From CAVOJY01 sp963696405 (lineage in GTDB: Bacteria > Chloroflexota > Limnocylindria > Limnocylindrales > CSP1-4): a stretch of 64,000 nt of DNA. Shown piece after piece: positions 1 through 9,445 of this stretch (position 1 is the stretch's first letter; every line of letters starts with the position of its first letter). The notes beneath the pieces are model-generated. The model worked only from the letters and a program-made list of their open reading frames with translations, was not told the DNA's origin and searched no databases. The stretch spans positions 310,001-374,000 of the forward strand of contig CAVOJY010000005.1 in assembly GCA_963696405.1 (NCBI GenBank), given 5' to 3'. A program made the translations under genes and the position numbers.

Positions 1-1
1 G

Positions 2-1061
2 GACGCCAACTACTCGATCACGGGCGAGGAGCCTGAGACGATCCCGGACGACTACTTTGCCGAGGGCGCCTTTGCCACGATGCTCGAGTACCAGGCTCGC
101 AAGATCGCGATTCACCTCGAGCGCTACGAGGACGACTACATCCCGTTTCTGTTCCCCTGGTACGGGACCGGGGTCGTGCCCTCCGCCCTCGGCTGCAACA
201 TCCTCTTCCAGCCGAAGGAGGAGCCGGCGGTGGAAGGGGCAATCATCACGCGACCCGAGGAGGTCCGGAGGCTTGTCCCGCCCGACCCGTACCGCGACGG
301 GCTGATGCCGCGGGTCCTGCGCTGCATCGACTACATGCGGGCGAACAGCGATCTACCCGTGTCGTTCACCGACTGCCAGGGCCCCTTTAACATCGCCCTC
401 AACCTCATCGGCGTCGAAAACATCAGCGTCTGGATGTACGAGTACCCGGACACTGTCCACGAGCTCATGGACTTCTGCAGCACCGTGCTCATCGACTGGA
501 TCAAGGTCCAGAAGCGCCATGCGGGCCAGCCCCTCGAGTCGGGCGCCTTCCCGCACTTCGTTGCCCTGCCCGAGGGCTTCGGAGGCGTCTGGGTTTCCGA
601 TGACGACTGCACGATCATATCGCCGCACCTCTATCGCGAATTCGTGGTCCCCTACAACTCGCGGGTCTTTCAGGCCTTCGGGGGCGGCACCCTGCACTAC
701 TGCGGGAGCGCCCCCCACCAGCTCGAGAACTTCCTCGCAACGGATGGCCTCGAACGGGATCAACAACTGGTGCATGGGCGACTTTGACCAGCTCTTCCGA
801 GCCCAGAGGCTCTTCGAGAATCGGATCGTGCTCACGGTAGATGACTACGCCCCACTCGACATCGAGGGCTACTACGCTGAGCTCCTGTCCGGCCTCCGGC
901 CGAAGGGGACAATCCTGGCGACGTTCCCGGCGGCGTCACTCGCGACCGTGGGCCGCCGCACGGAGACGCACCACAGGGATTCCGCCCAGGTGGGCCAGGA
1001 GACGCTACGGGTCATCCACAAGCACCTGCGCGCACGCCGCGGGGCAACCAGCGAGGAGTGA
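2..1061 (+). CDS. URO-D/MtaA-family protein, 5' partial, frameshifted
   Basis: The URO-D superfamily covers haem-pathway uroporphyrinogen decarboxylase and corrinoid methyltransferases (MtaA, CmuA type). This copy is open at the left edge. Its C-terminal half has an His-x-Cys-Gly element (HYCGS), the zinc-ligand pattern of the methyltransferase branch, and an acidic stretch before it (VSDDD). A single-base frameshift near position 750 breaks the frame: the protein continues one frame over with NNWCMGDF and ends at 1061. An extra G in 'cctcgaacggg' would explain the break. A corrinoid protein and a second URO-D-family gene follow within 3 kb, so a methyl-transfer role is favoured over haem synthesis. 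The substrate cannot be read from sequence. Family assignment is firm; function is inferred. Confidence 0.75.
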
Positions 1062-1067
1062 AACAGA

Positions 1068-2468
1068 ATGGCCGAGCGACCCGTCCTGGGCGTGATGGTG
1101 GGCAACCGAGCCGGTTTTCCCGACGCCCTTGTGGGTGAAGGGCGGGAAGTCCTTCTCCGCCGGTTGGAAGAGATGGGCATCGATGCTGTCGTTCCGGACA
1201 CGCGTTGACGCGCCTGGGCGCGGTCGAGACGTGGGGGGATGCGCAGACGTGCGCCCAGCTCTTCCGCTCCCGCGCCGATGAGATCGACGGCATCGTCGTC
1301 ACCCTGCCCAACTTCGGGGATGAGACCGGGATCGCCGACGCAGTCCGGCTCTCCGGCCTCGACGTGCCGATTCTCGTCCAGGCGTTCCCCGACGACATCG
1401 AGAAGTTCAGCTTCGAGCGCAGGCGGGACTCCTTCTGCGGGAAGATCTCGGTCTGCAACAACCTGACGCAATACGGGTTCGCGTTCAGCCTGACGACGCT
1501 TCACACCGTCGATCCGACGACGGTGGAGTTCGAGGCGGACCTGCGCCGTTTCGTCGCGACGTGCCGGGTCGTGAGGGGCCTCCGCGGCGTCAGGCTTGGC
1601 ATGGTCGGGACGCGGCCGAACGCCTTCAAGACCGTGCGCTTCAGCGAGAAGCTGCTGGAGGCATCCGGGATCAGCGTAAGCGTCATCGATCTGTCGGACG
1701 TCCAGGCGAAGGTTGCTCGCCTGCGCGACGATGACCCAAGGGTCGTACAGAAGCTCGAGGAACTCCGAGCCTACGCCACGGTGCAAGGGGCTCCCGACGA
1801 GCCGATGGTCCGCATGTCGAAGCTCTCCGTGGTCATCGATGATTGGACAAAGGAGAACGGGCTCCGGGGCGCGGCCATCCAGTGCTGGGACTCGATGCAG
1901 AACAACTTCGGTTTCAGCGCATGCGCGGTCATGAGCATGATGACCAACAACCTTCTCCCGGCCGCGTGCGAGGCCGATATCACCGGGCTCATCGCGATGT
2001 ACGCGCTGCAGCTCGCGTCGGGAGCGCCGAGCACGCTTGCCGACTGGAACAACAACTACGGCAACGATCCCAACAAGTGCGTCTTCTGGCACTGCGGCTA
2101 CTGGACCAAGTCCTTCGTCCCCGACGTGGTGCTGAGCACCCACCCCTCGCCCGGACCTCCCCAACAGCTGGGGCACGCTGCACGGACGAGCGCCGTCCGG
2201 GCCGGTCACCTTCGCTCGCCTCACGACCGATGACACCCACGGGCAGATCCGCGCGTATGTCGGGGAAGCGACGATGACCGACGATCCTCTCGACACGTTC
2301 GGCACGAGGGCAGTGGTCGAGATACCGGGGCTCCAGAAGCTCCTGCGGCACATCTGCCGCGGTGGTTTCGAGCATCACGTCGCGATGAATGCATCTCGTG
2401 TCGCCGACGCGATCGAGGAGGCTTTCGGGACCTACCTGGGCTGGCAGGTGTATCGCCACGAGTCGTAG
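1068..2468 (+). CDS. L-fucose/L-arabinose isomerase-family protein (frameshifted)
   Basis: The protein resembles the COG2407 group related to L-fucose and L-arabinose isomerases, which interconvert aldoses and ketoses using Mn2+. Recognisable parts are the N-terminal VGWxxG-like start, a central VxTLPNFGDE segment, the C-terminal AACEADITGL stretch with its metal-ligand Glu-Asp, and the terminal 'FARLTTDD' segment. ATG 1068 follows the preceding stop by 6 bases with GAGGAG upstream. Two frameshifts interrupt it: one near 1200, where a stop appears right after VPDTR, and one between about 2150 and 2190. Repaired length is about 465 residues, normal for the family. It lies between a URO-D-family gene and a corrinoid gene in one direction, so a shared operon is likely. 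The sugar substrate is unknown. Confidence 0.7.
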
Positions 2469-2523
2469 GCCAGGGCAACCTCGTCTCCCCCCACCCCTCA
2501 CCCCCACCCCCAGGAGGACCCCC

Positions 2524-3150
2524 ATGACCGACCTCGCCGCCCTCACCGCTGCCGTGGAGGCCGGTGACCGCAAGACCGCGGTGACGGTCACCCAGGCGGC
2601 CATCGACGACGGTATCCCGCCCCAGGCCATCCTCGATGCCATGACGAAAGCCATGGAGGTGGTGGGCGGCAAGTTCAGCCGAAACGAGCTCTACGTCCCC
2701 GAGATGCTCATCAGCGCGCGGGCCATGAAGGAGGCCACCGCGCTCCTCGAACCCCTGTTGGTGAAGGCCGGCATCAAGCCCCTCCATACCGCGGTCATCG
2801 GCACCACCAAGGGCGACCTCCACGACATCGGCAAGAACCTGGTGGGCATGATGTGGAAGGGCGCCGGCATCGCCATCGTGGACCTCGGCACCAACGTCAG
2901 CGCCGAGCAGTTCGTCTCCGCGGCGAAGGAGCACTCCGCTTCCCTCATCGGGGTCTCCGCCCTCCTCACCACCACCATGGTGGGCATGAAGGCGGTGGTA
3001 TCAGCGGTCCGCGAGGCCGGTCTCCAGACCAAGGTCCTCGTCGGTGGGGCACCGCTCACCCCCGAGTTCGCCGCCTCCATCGGGGCCGACGGCTACGCTC
3101 CCGATGCGGCCAGCGCGGTGGACGTGGCCAAGGGGTTGCTGGGGGCGTAG
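2524..3150 (+). CDS. corrinoid (B12-binding) methyl-carrier protein
   Basis: This 208-residue protein has the two-part build of MtaC/MtbC/MtvC corrinoid proteins: an N-terminal helical cap (residues about 1-85) and a B12-binding Rossmann domain (about 88-208). The cobalt-ligand motif D98-x-H100-x-x-G103 (GDLHDIGKNLV) is intact, as are SALLTT (145-150) and GGAP (174-177). Such proteins carry a methyl group on cobalt between a substrate-specific methyltransferase and an acceptor methyltransferase. AGGAGG lies 5 bases before ATG 2524, within a very C-rich leader. It is flanked by two URO-D-family genes, the usual acceptor or donor partners. No RamA-type reactivating Fe-S protein is in view. The reading frame is intact. 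Role is well supported; substrate is not. Confidence 0.9.
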   Translation: MTDLAALTAAVEAGDRKTAVTVTQAAIDDGIPPQAILDAMTKAMEVVGGKFSRNELYVPEMLISARAMKEATALLEPLLVKAGIKPLHTAVIGTTKGDLHDIGKNLVGMMWKGAGIAIVDLGTNVSAEQFVSAAKEHSASLIGVSALLTTTMVGMKAVVSAVREAGLQTKVLVGGAPLTPEFAASIGADGYAPDAASAVDVAKGLLGA

Positions 3151-3183
3151 GGGGAGGAAGCAGGCCGGTAGCAGGTGTCACCC

Positions 3184-4201
3184 ATGACCAAGCGCGAAAT
3201 CGTCCGTCTGGTGCTCGAGGGCAAGAGGCCTCCTTACGTTCCGTGGCATTTCGTCTTCACGGTCGACGCCACCACGAAGCTCCATGCGGCCCTCGAGACA
3301 TCCGACCTCGAGGACGCCCTGGACAACCACATCCTCATGCTCCGCCGGTCGACTGGCTCGTTCATCGACGTTGGGGGCGGGTGCGTACAGGACATCTTCG
3401 GCGTCGTGTGGGACCGCAGCATGGACAAGGACATCGGTGTCGTCAGCGGGATGGTTCTGCCCGAGCCGACCCTTCGTGGATACGAGTTCCCGGACCCCCT
3501 CGATCCGCGGTTCTACAGGAACTGGGACGCCCTCGTAGCCTCCGGCAGCGACCGCTTCCGGGTGTTCTCGGCGAGCTACTCGCTCTTCGAGCGGGCGTGG
3601 TCGCTGCGCGGCTACGAGACGATGATGATGGACTTCTACGACAACCCCGAGTTCGTGCACGAACTCCTGGACGTCATCGCCGACTTCAACATCGCGCAGG
3701 TCGAGCACGCCCTCCGGTACGACATCGACGCCGTCTACTTCGGCGACGACTGGGGCCAGCAGCACGGGCTGCTCCTCGGGCGCGGGCTGTGGAACGAGTT
3801 CATCCGTCCGCGCGTTGCGCGGATGTACCAGGCCGTTCACGACGCCGGGAAGTTCGTCATGAACCACTCCTGCGGCGACGTCGACGAGCTGTTCGACGAC
3901 CTCATCAGCCTGGGCCTGAACTGCACGAACCCGTTCCAGCCGGAGGTCATGGACGTAGACGACCTGCTGCCCCGCTATCGCGGCAGGCTGGCGTTCCTCG
4001 GTGGCCTGTCGACGCAGAAGACCCTCCCCTACGGCTCGGTCGAGGACGTCCGCCGGGAGATGCGAGCACCTGCTCTCACTGGGTCGCGAAGGCAGCTACG
4101 TGTTCGCTCCCGCGCACGCGGTCCAGGGAGATGTGCCGCTGGAGAACATGCTCGCGTTCATCGACGCGGCGAGGCAGCAGGAGGGGTTCCGGGGCGGGTG
4201 A
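3184..4201 (+). CDS. URO-D/MtaA-family methyltransferase-like protein (frameshifted)
   Basis: A second URO-D-superfamily protein, starting at ATG 3184 (GTG 3175 is an in-frame alternative) 33 bases after the corrinoid gene. The zinc-type motif NHSCGDVDELFDDL places His-x-Cys at the end of a beta strand, as in MtaA, CmuA and related methylcobamide methyltransferases. The downstream GGLSTQKTLPYGS segment is also typical of this branch. A frameshift near 4063 splits the last 45 residues, which continue as EHLLSLGREG...NMLAFIDAARQQ to the stop at 4201. Adjacent to the corrinoid protein, it is the best candidate to move the methyl group on or off cobalt. Whether it acts on a C1 donor or an acceptor thiol cannot be told from sequence. 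Confidence 0.8.
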
Positions 4202-4264
4202 TCTCCCCGCCCGGCTGGAGATCGGACCCTTCCCTAGCCGGCCGGTCTGGCAACAGCGACCCGC

Positions 4265-5260
4265 CTAGGGGCGCAACAGGTACTTGACGGCGGCCTCCGG
4301 GCGGCGCATCTGGCGGAAAGCCTCTGCGTATCGCTCGAGCGGCTCCACGCCGGAGATGAGCGGCCCCACGTCTATGCTGCCGCGGGCCAGCATGTCGATG
4401 GCGAGTGGGAATTCACCGACGTAGAGGGAGCTGCCGCGAACGGTGATTTCCTTCCCCACCAGGTCCATGGGCAAGACTCCCGGGCCGGCGGGACCGATCC
4501 CGACTGCCGTGATCGATCCGCCGGGTGCCACCAGGTGCAGGGCGTCGGACAGAGCCCGCGGCGAACCTGAGCATTCGAAGACCACCTGCGGAGGCCCGGA
4601 AGTGGCGCTCTCTGCCAGCTCCGCCGACTCATAGGTCTCGTCGGCACCAAGCTGGTCAGCGACGGCGCGACGGAACTGCACCGGCTCCAGGACCCCAACG
4701 AACGCCGCTCCCGCGTTGCGCAGCAGCTGGAGGGTCAGGAGTCCCATGGGGCCGCCGCCGATCACGAGCGCGGGGAGTCCGAGCACGGATCCCGCCGCCG
4801 TCACAGCGCGGATATTCGCCGCCAGCGGCTCGACCCATGCGGCGACCTCATCGCTGAGAGCCTGCGGGAGGCGGTACAACGCCTGCACGGGGACGGCCAC
4901 GAGGTCAGCGAGTCCGCCGTCGCGATGGATGCCGATGCTGGCTCGCCGAGCCGGGTCGCAGAGGTTGGCCTTTCCGCAACGGCAGGCGTCGCACGCGCCG
5001 CAGAGGATGCCGTTGGGGTTCACGACGACGCGGTCGCCGGTCCCCCACCCCTTCACGTCCGGTCCGAGCCCAACGATAGTTGCGGAGAACTCGTGGCCCA
5101 TGATTACGTCGGGGTCAAACGCGAAGGAAGCGGGGTGCAGGTCCGTTCCGCAGATGCCGACCGCGAGGGGGCGCAGCAGCGCCTCGCCCGGCCCGGGCAC
5201 GGGTTCCCGACGCTCCTGTCCAACTACATCCCCACTCGCTGTGTAAACAACCGCGCGCAC
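4265..5260 (-). CDS. zinc-dependent medium-chain alcohol/polyol dehydrogenase
   Basis: Medium-chain dehydrogenase of the sorbitol/threonine dehydrogenase type, 331 residues, frame intact. Visible elements are the catalytic zinc Cys in GICGTDLH, His-Glu in GHEF, the four-Cys structural zinc lobe (CGACDACRCGKANLC) and the Rossmann glycine motif GGGPMG. It should oxidise a secondary alcohol of a sugar or polyol with NAD(P)+. The start is GTG 5260, with GGAGG about 7 bases upstream. It lies directly downstream of and in the same direction as DeoR copy 1, with a 180-bp gap, so it may be co-regulated with the divergent ABC operon. The exact substrate is unknown. Confidence 0.88.
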   Translation of the reverse strand: MRAVVYTASGDVVGQERREPVPGPGEALLRPLAVGICGTDLHPASFAFDPDVIMGHEFSATIVGLGPDVKGWGTGDRVVVNPNGILCGACDACRCGKANLCDPARRASIGIHRDGGLADLVAVPVQALYRLPQALSDEVAAWVEPLAANIRAVTAAGSVLGLPALVIGGGPMGLLTLQLLRNAGAAFVGVLEPVQFRRAVADQLGADETYESAELAESATSGPPQVVFECSGSPRALSDALHLVAPGGSITAVGIGPAGPGVLPMDLVGKEITVRGSSLYVGEFPLAIDMLARGSIDVGPLISGVEPLERYAEAFRQMRRPEAAVKYLLRP

Positions 5261-5440
5261 TCCGTGCCTCCATTTCTACTCCGGGCTCGCACCACTCCGG
5301 GCTTCCGCCCGGCGCGGCCTGCAGTGTCCGAGTCGACCGACGCAACCCCAACGCGCTCTCGAAGGTCGCTGTGAATGACGGACGCGGCCGATGCCCCGCG
5401 ATGTTGACGTCGCCGTGGACGTTGCGCGCCCGACCCTGGC

Positions 5441-6283
5441 CTAGGCCAAGGCCGCCGTCTCCGGCGGATCCTGGACGCCGCGGTCGGGCTGCTCCGATCG
5501 TACGGGAACGACCTCGACTTCGACACCCAGATCCCGGATCGCCTGCACCTCCGCCGGGTCGGCCCCCTGGGAGGTGATGATGCGATCGACATCCTCGAGC
5601 GGCGCGACGCGCACGAGGGTCTCGCGGCCGATCTTGGAGTGATCGGCCAGGAGGATCACCTCGGAGGCGGCCGCTATCATGGCCCGCTTGATGCCGACCT
5701 CGTCGAGGCGGGGGTTGCTGAGGCCGGCCCGCGCCGACACGCTGTGGATGGCCAGGAAGGTGCGCTGGACGTGCAGCTCGCGGAGCATGCCGATGGCGAG
5801 GTCGCCCACCGCCCCGAACGTGCTCTGCCGGAGGAGGCCGCCGATGACCACCACGGTGATGCGGGGGTTGGAGGCCAGCTCCACGGCGTGGGTCACCGCG
5901 TTGGTGGCCACGAAGAGGTCGCGGCGGGGGGCCAGGGCCCGCACCAGGCACAGGGTGGTGGTCCCCGCGTCGAGGATGAGGGCATCGCCGTCCTCGACCA
6001 GCTCGGCGGCCCGGGCCGCGATCGCCACCTTCGCCTCGCTGTGCTCGAGGAGGCGTCCCGAGTAGGTCGTCTCGGCGTCCGGCCGCGGGGCCACCGCCCC
6101 GCCGTAGGATCGCTCGACGACGCCCATCTCCTCCATGCGCGCGAGATCCCGCCGGATCGTCTCGTCGGTCACCCCGAACCGCTCTGCCAGCTCGCCCACC
6201 CGTACGCTCCCCCGTTCGCGCACGAGGTGGCCGATGACGCGGAAGCGCTCCGTGGCGAGCGGCCGCGAGTGAGGCTGCTGCAT
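5441..6283 (-). CDS. DeoR/GlpR-family transcriptional regulator, copy 1
   Basis: An N-terminal helix-turn-helix (residues about 7-60; GELAERFGVTDETIRRDL is the recognition-helix region) is followed by the DeoR sensor domain with the phosphosugar-binding DAGTTTLCL and the VVIGG/DHSKIG motifs. Family members repress sugar operons and are released by a phosphorylated sugar. The gene is divergent from the ABC importer at 6701, and a palindrome lies inside that importer's promoter, so it probably controls the importer. Bases 5446-6281 recur, inverted, at 26007-26842 with only two visible differences. The start is ATG 6283; copy 2 must use a different start because the identity stops 2 bases inside it. 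Confidence 0.92.
   Translation of the reverse strand: MQQPHSRPLATERFRVIGHLVRERGSVRVGELAERFGVTDETIRRDLARMEEMGVVERSYGGAVAPRPDAETTYSGRLLEHSEAKVAIAARAAELVEDGDALILDAGTTTLCLVRALAPRRDLFVATNAVTHAVELASNPRITVVVIGGLLRQSTFGAVGDLAIGMLRELHVQRTFLAIHSVSARAGLSNPRLDEVGIKRAMIAAASEVILLADHSKIGRETLVRVAPLEDVDRIITSQGADPAEVQAIRDLGVEVEVVPVRSEQPDRGVQDPPETAALA
5446..6281. repeat. 836-bp inverted repeat, arm 1 (DeoR gene)
   Basis: This is the reverse complement of 26007-26842. I compared the two arms by eye through their translations and found two substitutions: within 'cctccggcag' versus 'cctgcggcag', and in 'aggatccgcc' versus 'aggacccgcc'. Identity stops within a base of the DeoR start codon on one side and about 5 bases before the stop codon on the other, so the repeat is exactly the coding region. 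There are no terminal inverted repeats, target duplications or transposase at the edges. Confidence 0.93.
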
Positions 6284-6700
6284 GGTCCTTCGCCTCCCGA
6301 CGAGTCACCGGGTTGACCCCTTGCCGGGATCGCTCCCAGTTCGACAGCGTGCCACAAACCACCGACCGGCACGCTTGACTATGTGCCACATTATGCGATA
6401 ATCCCCCACACAACGCCAACTCTGCTTGGGCTCGACCCAACTCGACCCAATGAGTATCACATCGGATCGGCCGAGGCGGGATGCCTCAGGCGATGCGGAC
6501 GACTCGACCACGGGAGCGTCGCAGCGGGCAGCGTGTCGCGACGATCCTGATTGCATCGGAGGCAAGGTGGTCGGGGCTGGCGAAGGAGTTCGATCACCTT
6601 CCGGCTCGGTCCGGGAAAGCGTGAGGAGGATACGTTTGACATTGGTCGCCGCTCAGTCCGAGCACCGGATAGCTACCAGGTCGCACAGAGGGGAAAACTA
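6284..6700. promoter_or_regulatory. divergent regulatory gap between deoR copy 1 and the ABC operon
   Basis: A 417-bp gap with no gene. It holds a clear promoter for the rightward operon (listed separately), two direct copies of GTGCCACA (6349-6356 and 6383-6390) and a long leader of about 290 bases before the binding-protein ATG at 6701. The leader is GC-rich without a recognisable riboswitch. The Shine-Dalgarno AGAGGGG sits 8 bases before ATG 6701. Confidence 0.6.
6375..6402 (+). promoter_or_regulatory. sigma-70-type promoter with operator palindrome in the spacer
   Basis: The -35 box is TTGACT (6375-6380) and the -10 box GATAAT (6397-6402), separated by 16 bases. The spacer holds the perfect palindrome ATGTG-C-CACAT (6381-6391). 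A half-site-like GTGCCACA recurs at 6349-6356. Placement between -35 and -10 suits repression by the divergently encoded DeoR protein. A related arrangement precedes the other DeoR copy (25887-25914, opposite strand). Confidence 0.7.
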
Positions 6701-8629
6701 ATGCGCAAATCGAGGAACTGGGCTGTTCTGGCCATCGTCGCGCTGTTGATCGCAGGCTGCTCCAGCGCCGCCACGACGGCTCCCACGACCGCCCCGACAG
6801 AGGGTCCGACACGGCCGCGGCCAAGAAGAAGGTCACGTTCGTCGCCCCCCTGATCGCTGACGCGAACTGGGCGGGCGTGAACAATTGCGTCCAGTCGCAG
6901 AGCGACAAGCTCGGGTTCGACGTCCAGATCGTGGCGCCGATCAACGAGACGGCGAGCACCGCCGAGATGGTCTCCCTCACCGAGCAGGCCATCGCGGCCG
7001 GCGCGGAAGGGCTCATCGTCGTGCCGCTCGTGGCGGAGTCGTGGAACGATGTCCTCGCCAAGGCGAAGGAGAAGGGCATCCCCGTCATCGCCATGGGCGT
7101 CGACACCGCCAAACCTGACCAGCGGAACGCGTTCGTGGGCACCGACTTCGACGCGTTCGGCGTCCAGTCCGCCGATGTCGTGGCCGAGGCCACGGGCGGC
7201 AAGGGCGTGATCGGCATCCTCTACTCGGGGCCGGAGACGACCAACCAGGTCCAGTCGATCAAGGTCTTCCGGCAGAAGGTTGCCGAGAAGTACCCGGACA
7301 TGAAGATCGTCGGCGACGACACCATCATCTCGCCAGGCGGCAACCGGGACCTCGTGAAGACGACCGAGGTCGCGCGCAGCTTCCTCACCGCCAACCCCGA
7401 GGTCAACACGATCTGGTCGCCTGACGGCCAGGGCGGGATCGCCGCGGCGAACGCCGCTCGCGAGATGGGCAAGAAGCCGGGCGAGATCACCATCATCGGC
7501 GCCGACTACCTGCCGAAGGTCGCCGCCGACATCGCCGAGGGCTGGCAGTACGGAAGCATCGCTTTCGTCGCCTGCCCCTGGGGCGAGCAGTCCGTCGACG
7601 CGCTCGACGCCCACTTCAAGGGCACCCTCGAGGAGGGGGCCACCATCTACACCCCGAACATCGTCTACACCAAGGACAACAACCCCAAGGCGTCCACCCT
7701 TCCTTCCACCGAGCCGACAGCGGCCGCGGCCAAGAAGAAGGTCACGTTCGTCGCCCCCCTGATCGCTGACGCGAACTGGGCGGGCGTGAACAATTGCGTC
7801 CAGTCGCAGAGCGACAAGCTCGGGTTCGACGTCCAGATCGTGGCGCCGATCAACGAGACGGCGAGCACCGCCGAGATGGTCTCCCTCACCGAGCAGGCCA
7901 TCGCGGCCGGCGCGGAAGGGCTCATCGTCGTGCCGCTCGTGGCGGAGTCGTGGAACGATGTCCTCGCCAAGGCGAAGGAGAAGGGCATCCCCGTCATCGC
8001 CATGGGCGTCGACACCGCCAAACCTGACCAGCGGAACGCGTTCGTGGGCACCGACTTCGACGCGTTCGGCGTCCAGTCCGCCGATGTCGTGGCCGAGGCC
8101 ACGGGCGGCAAGGGCGTGATCGGCATCCTCTACTCGGGGCCGGAGACGACCAACCAGGTCCAGTCGATCAAGGTCTTCCGGCAGAAGGTTGCCGAGAAGT
8201 ACCCGGACATGAAGATCGTCGGCGACGACACCATCATCTCGCCAGGCGGCAACCGGGACCTCGTGAAGACGACCGAGGTCGCGCGCAGCTTCCTCACCGC
8301 CAACCCCGAGGTCAACACGATCTGGTCGCCTGACGGCCAGGGCGGGATCGCCGCGGCGAACGCCGCTCGCGAGATGGGCAAGAAGCCGGGCGAGATCACC
8401 ATCATCGGCGCCGACTACCTGCCGAAGGTCGCCGCCGACATCGCCGAGGGCTGGCAGTACGGGAAGCATCGCTTTCGTCGCCTGCCCCTGGGGCGAGCAG
8501 TCCGTCGACGCGCTCGACGCCCACTTCAAGGGCACCCTCGAGGAGGGGGCCACCATCTACACCCCGAACATCGTCTACACCAAGGACAACAACCCCAAGG
8601 CGTCCACCCTTCCTTCCACCGCCCCCTAG
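6701..8629 (+). CDS. ribose-class sugar-binding lipoprotein, tandemly duplicated (frameshifted)
   Basis: A lipoprotein signal peptide (hydrophobic core, lipobox LIAGC) and a short Thr/Pro linker are followed by two copies of the same type I periplasmic-binding domain, about 300 residues each. The unit at 6812-7711 recurs at 7721-8621, offset by 909 bp (exactly 303 codons). The joint reads STEPTAAAAKKK, so domain 2 follows domain 1 in frame with no second signal peptide. Two indels disrupt it: a G is missing at 6811/6812 relative to 7720-7721, and an extra G is present at 8461-8463 relative to 7552-7553. With these repaired, one ORF of about 640 residues runs to the stop at 8627-8629. It would feed the ATPase and permease just downstream. 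A collapsed or duplicated assembly is the alternative to true duplication. Confidence 0.85.
6812..8621 (+). repeat. 909-bp tandem duplication within the binding-protein gene
   Basis: Two head-to-tail units (6812-7711 and 7721-8621) appear identical apart from one inserted G. The left edge is 'cggccgcggccaagaag', which also forms the internal junction after a short unique linker. The period is a multiple of three. Confidence 0.93.
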
Positions 8630-8650
8630 GGTCGTGGTGGTCACCGGCTC

Positions 8651-9445
8651 ATGACCATCGCCGCTGAAGCCGGCGACCGAGTTACCGGAGCGGAGTCCGG
8701 GGAGATGCTCCTCGGGCTCCGCTCGGTTTCGAAGTCGTACGGTCACATTCGCGCTCTCATCGATGTCGATTTCGACCTCGCGGCCGGGGAGATCGTCGCG
8801 CTCGTCGGAGACAACGGCGCGGGCAAGTCGACGATCGTGAAGATCCTCTCCGGCGTCATCACCCCCGACCAGGGCACCATCCTCGTCCGGGGAAAGGAGA
8901 CCGTCTTCCACGATCCGCAGGACGCGTACAAGTACGGGTCCGCCACCGTGTTCCAGGACCTCGCCCTCGTCGAGGCGCTCGACGTGGGGCGCAACGTCTT
9001 CCTTGGCCGGGAGCCGACCCGGTTCGGCCTGGTCTCGCGCCGCAAGATCGACAAGGGTGCACTCGGCGTCTTCACGACATTCGGGATCAAGGTTCCGGCC
9101 ATGAACAGGACCGTCGCCCTGCTGTCCGGCGGTCAGCGCCAGGGCGTCGCCATCGCACGCGCGATCCTCCGCGGAGCAGCCGCCGTCATCATGGACGAGC
9201 CGACCGCGGCGCTGGGCGTGCGCGAGACCGCCCACGTCCTCGACATCATGCGCCAGCTTCGGGACCAGGGTCGCGGCGTTCTCGTCGTCAGCCACAACCT
9301 CGATCTCGTGTTCGACGTCGCGGACCGCATCCACGTGCTCAGGCTGGGACGCACGGCCGGCATCCGCGAAACCTCGAAGACGACCCACGCCGAGATCGTC
9401 CACCTCATCATGGGCGTGGAAGAGCCAAACGGAGCTCTCGCATGA
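8651..9445 (+). CDS. sugar ABC transporter ATP-binding protein (single domain)
   Basis: A 264-residue ABC ATPase with Walker A GDNGAGKST, signature LSGGQRQ, Walker B AVIMDEP and the switch His in VVSHNL. It has one nucleotide-binding domain, as in FrcA-like fructose/ribose importers, unlike the double-domain RbsA/MglA type found in the other three systems here. It starts 21 bases after the binding-protein stop and overlaps the permease start by 4 bases (ATGA), so translation is probably coupled. It powers import of the sugar delivered by the duplicated lipoprotein. Frame intact. Confidence 0.92.
   Translation: MTIAAEAGDRVTGAESGEMLLGLRSVSKSYGHIRALIDVDFDLAAGEIVALVGDNGAGKSTIVKILSGVITPDQGTILVRGKETVFHDPQDAYKYGSATVFQDLALVEALDVGRNVFLGREPTRFGLVSRRKIDKGALGVFTTFGIKVPAMNRTVALLSGGQRQGVAIARAILRGAAAVIMDEPTAALGVRETAHVLDIMRQLRDQGRGVLVVSHNLDLVFDVADRIHVLRLGRTAGIRETSKTTHAEIVHLIMGVEEPNGALA

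Noticed and set aside
2..4201. URO-D genes as haem-biosynthesis uroporphyrinogen decarboxylase (hemE)
   Set aside because: Both have the His-x-Cys-Gly zinc pattern of methyltransferases, lie beside a corrinoid protein, and no other haem gene is near.
5115..6440. Long 441-codon frame overlapping DeoR copy 1
   Set aside because: Its translation is Arg/Gly/His-rich and repetitive, it overlaps a well-conserved DeoR gene on the same strand in another frame, and the equivalent frame at copy 2 is just as meaningless. It is a shadow of high-GC coding DNA.
6673..8556. Minus-strand 627-codon frame across the duplicated binding protein
   Set aside because: It mirrors the plus-strand repeat codon for codon and has no family resemblance; the plus frame has a lipobox and binding-domain motifs.
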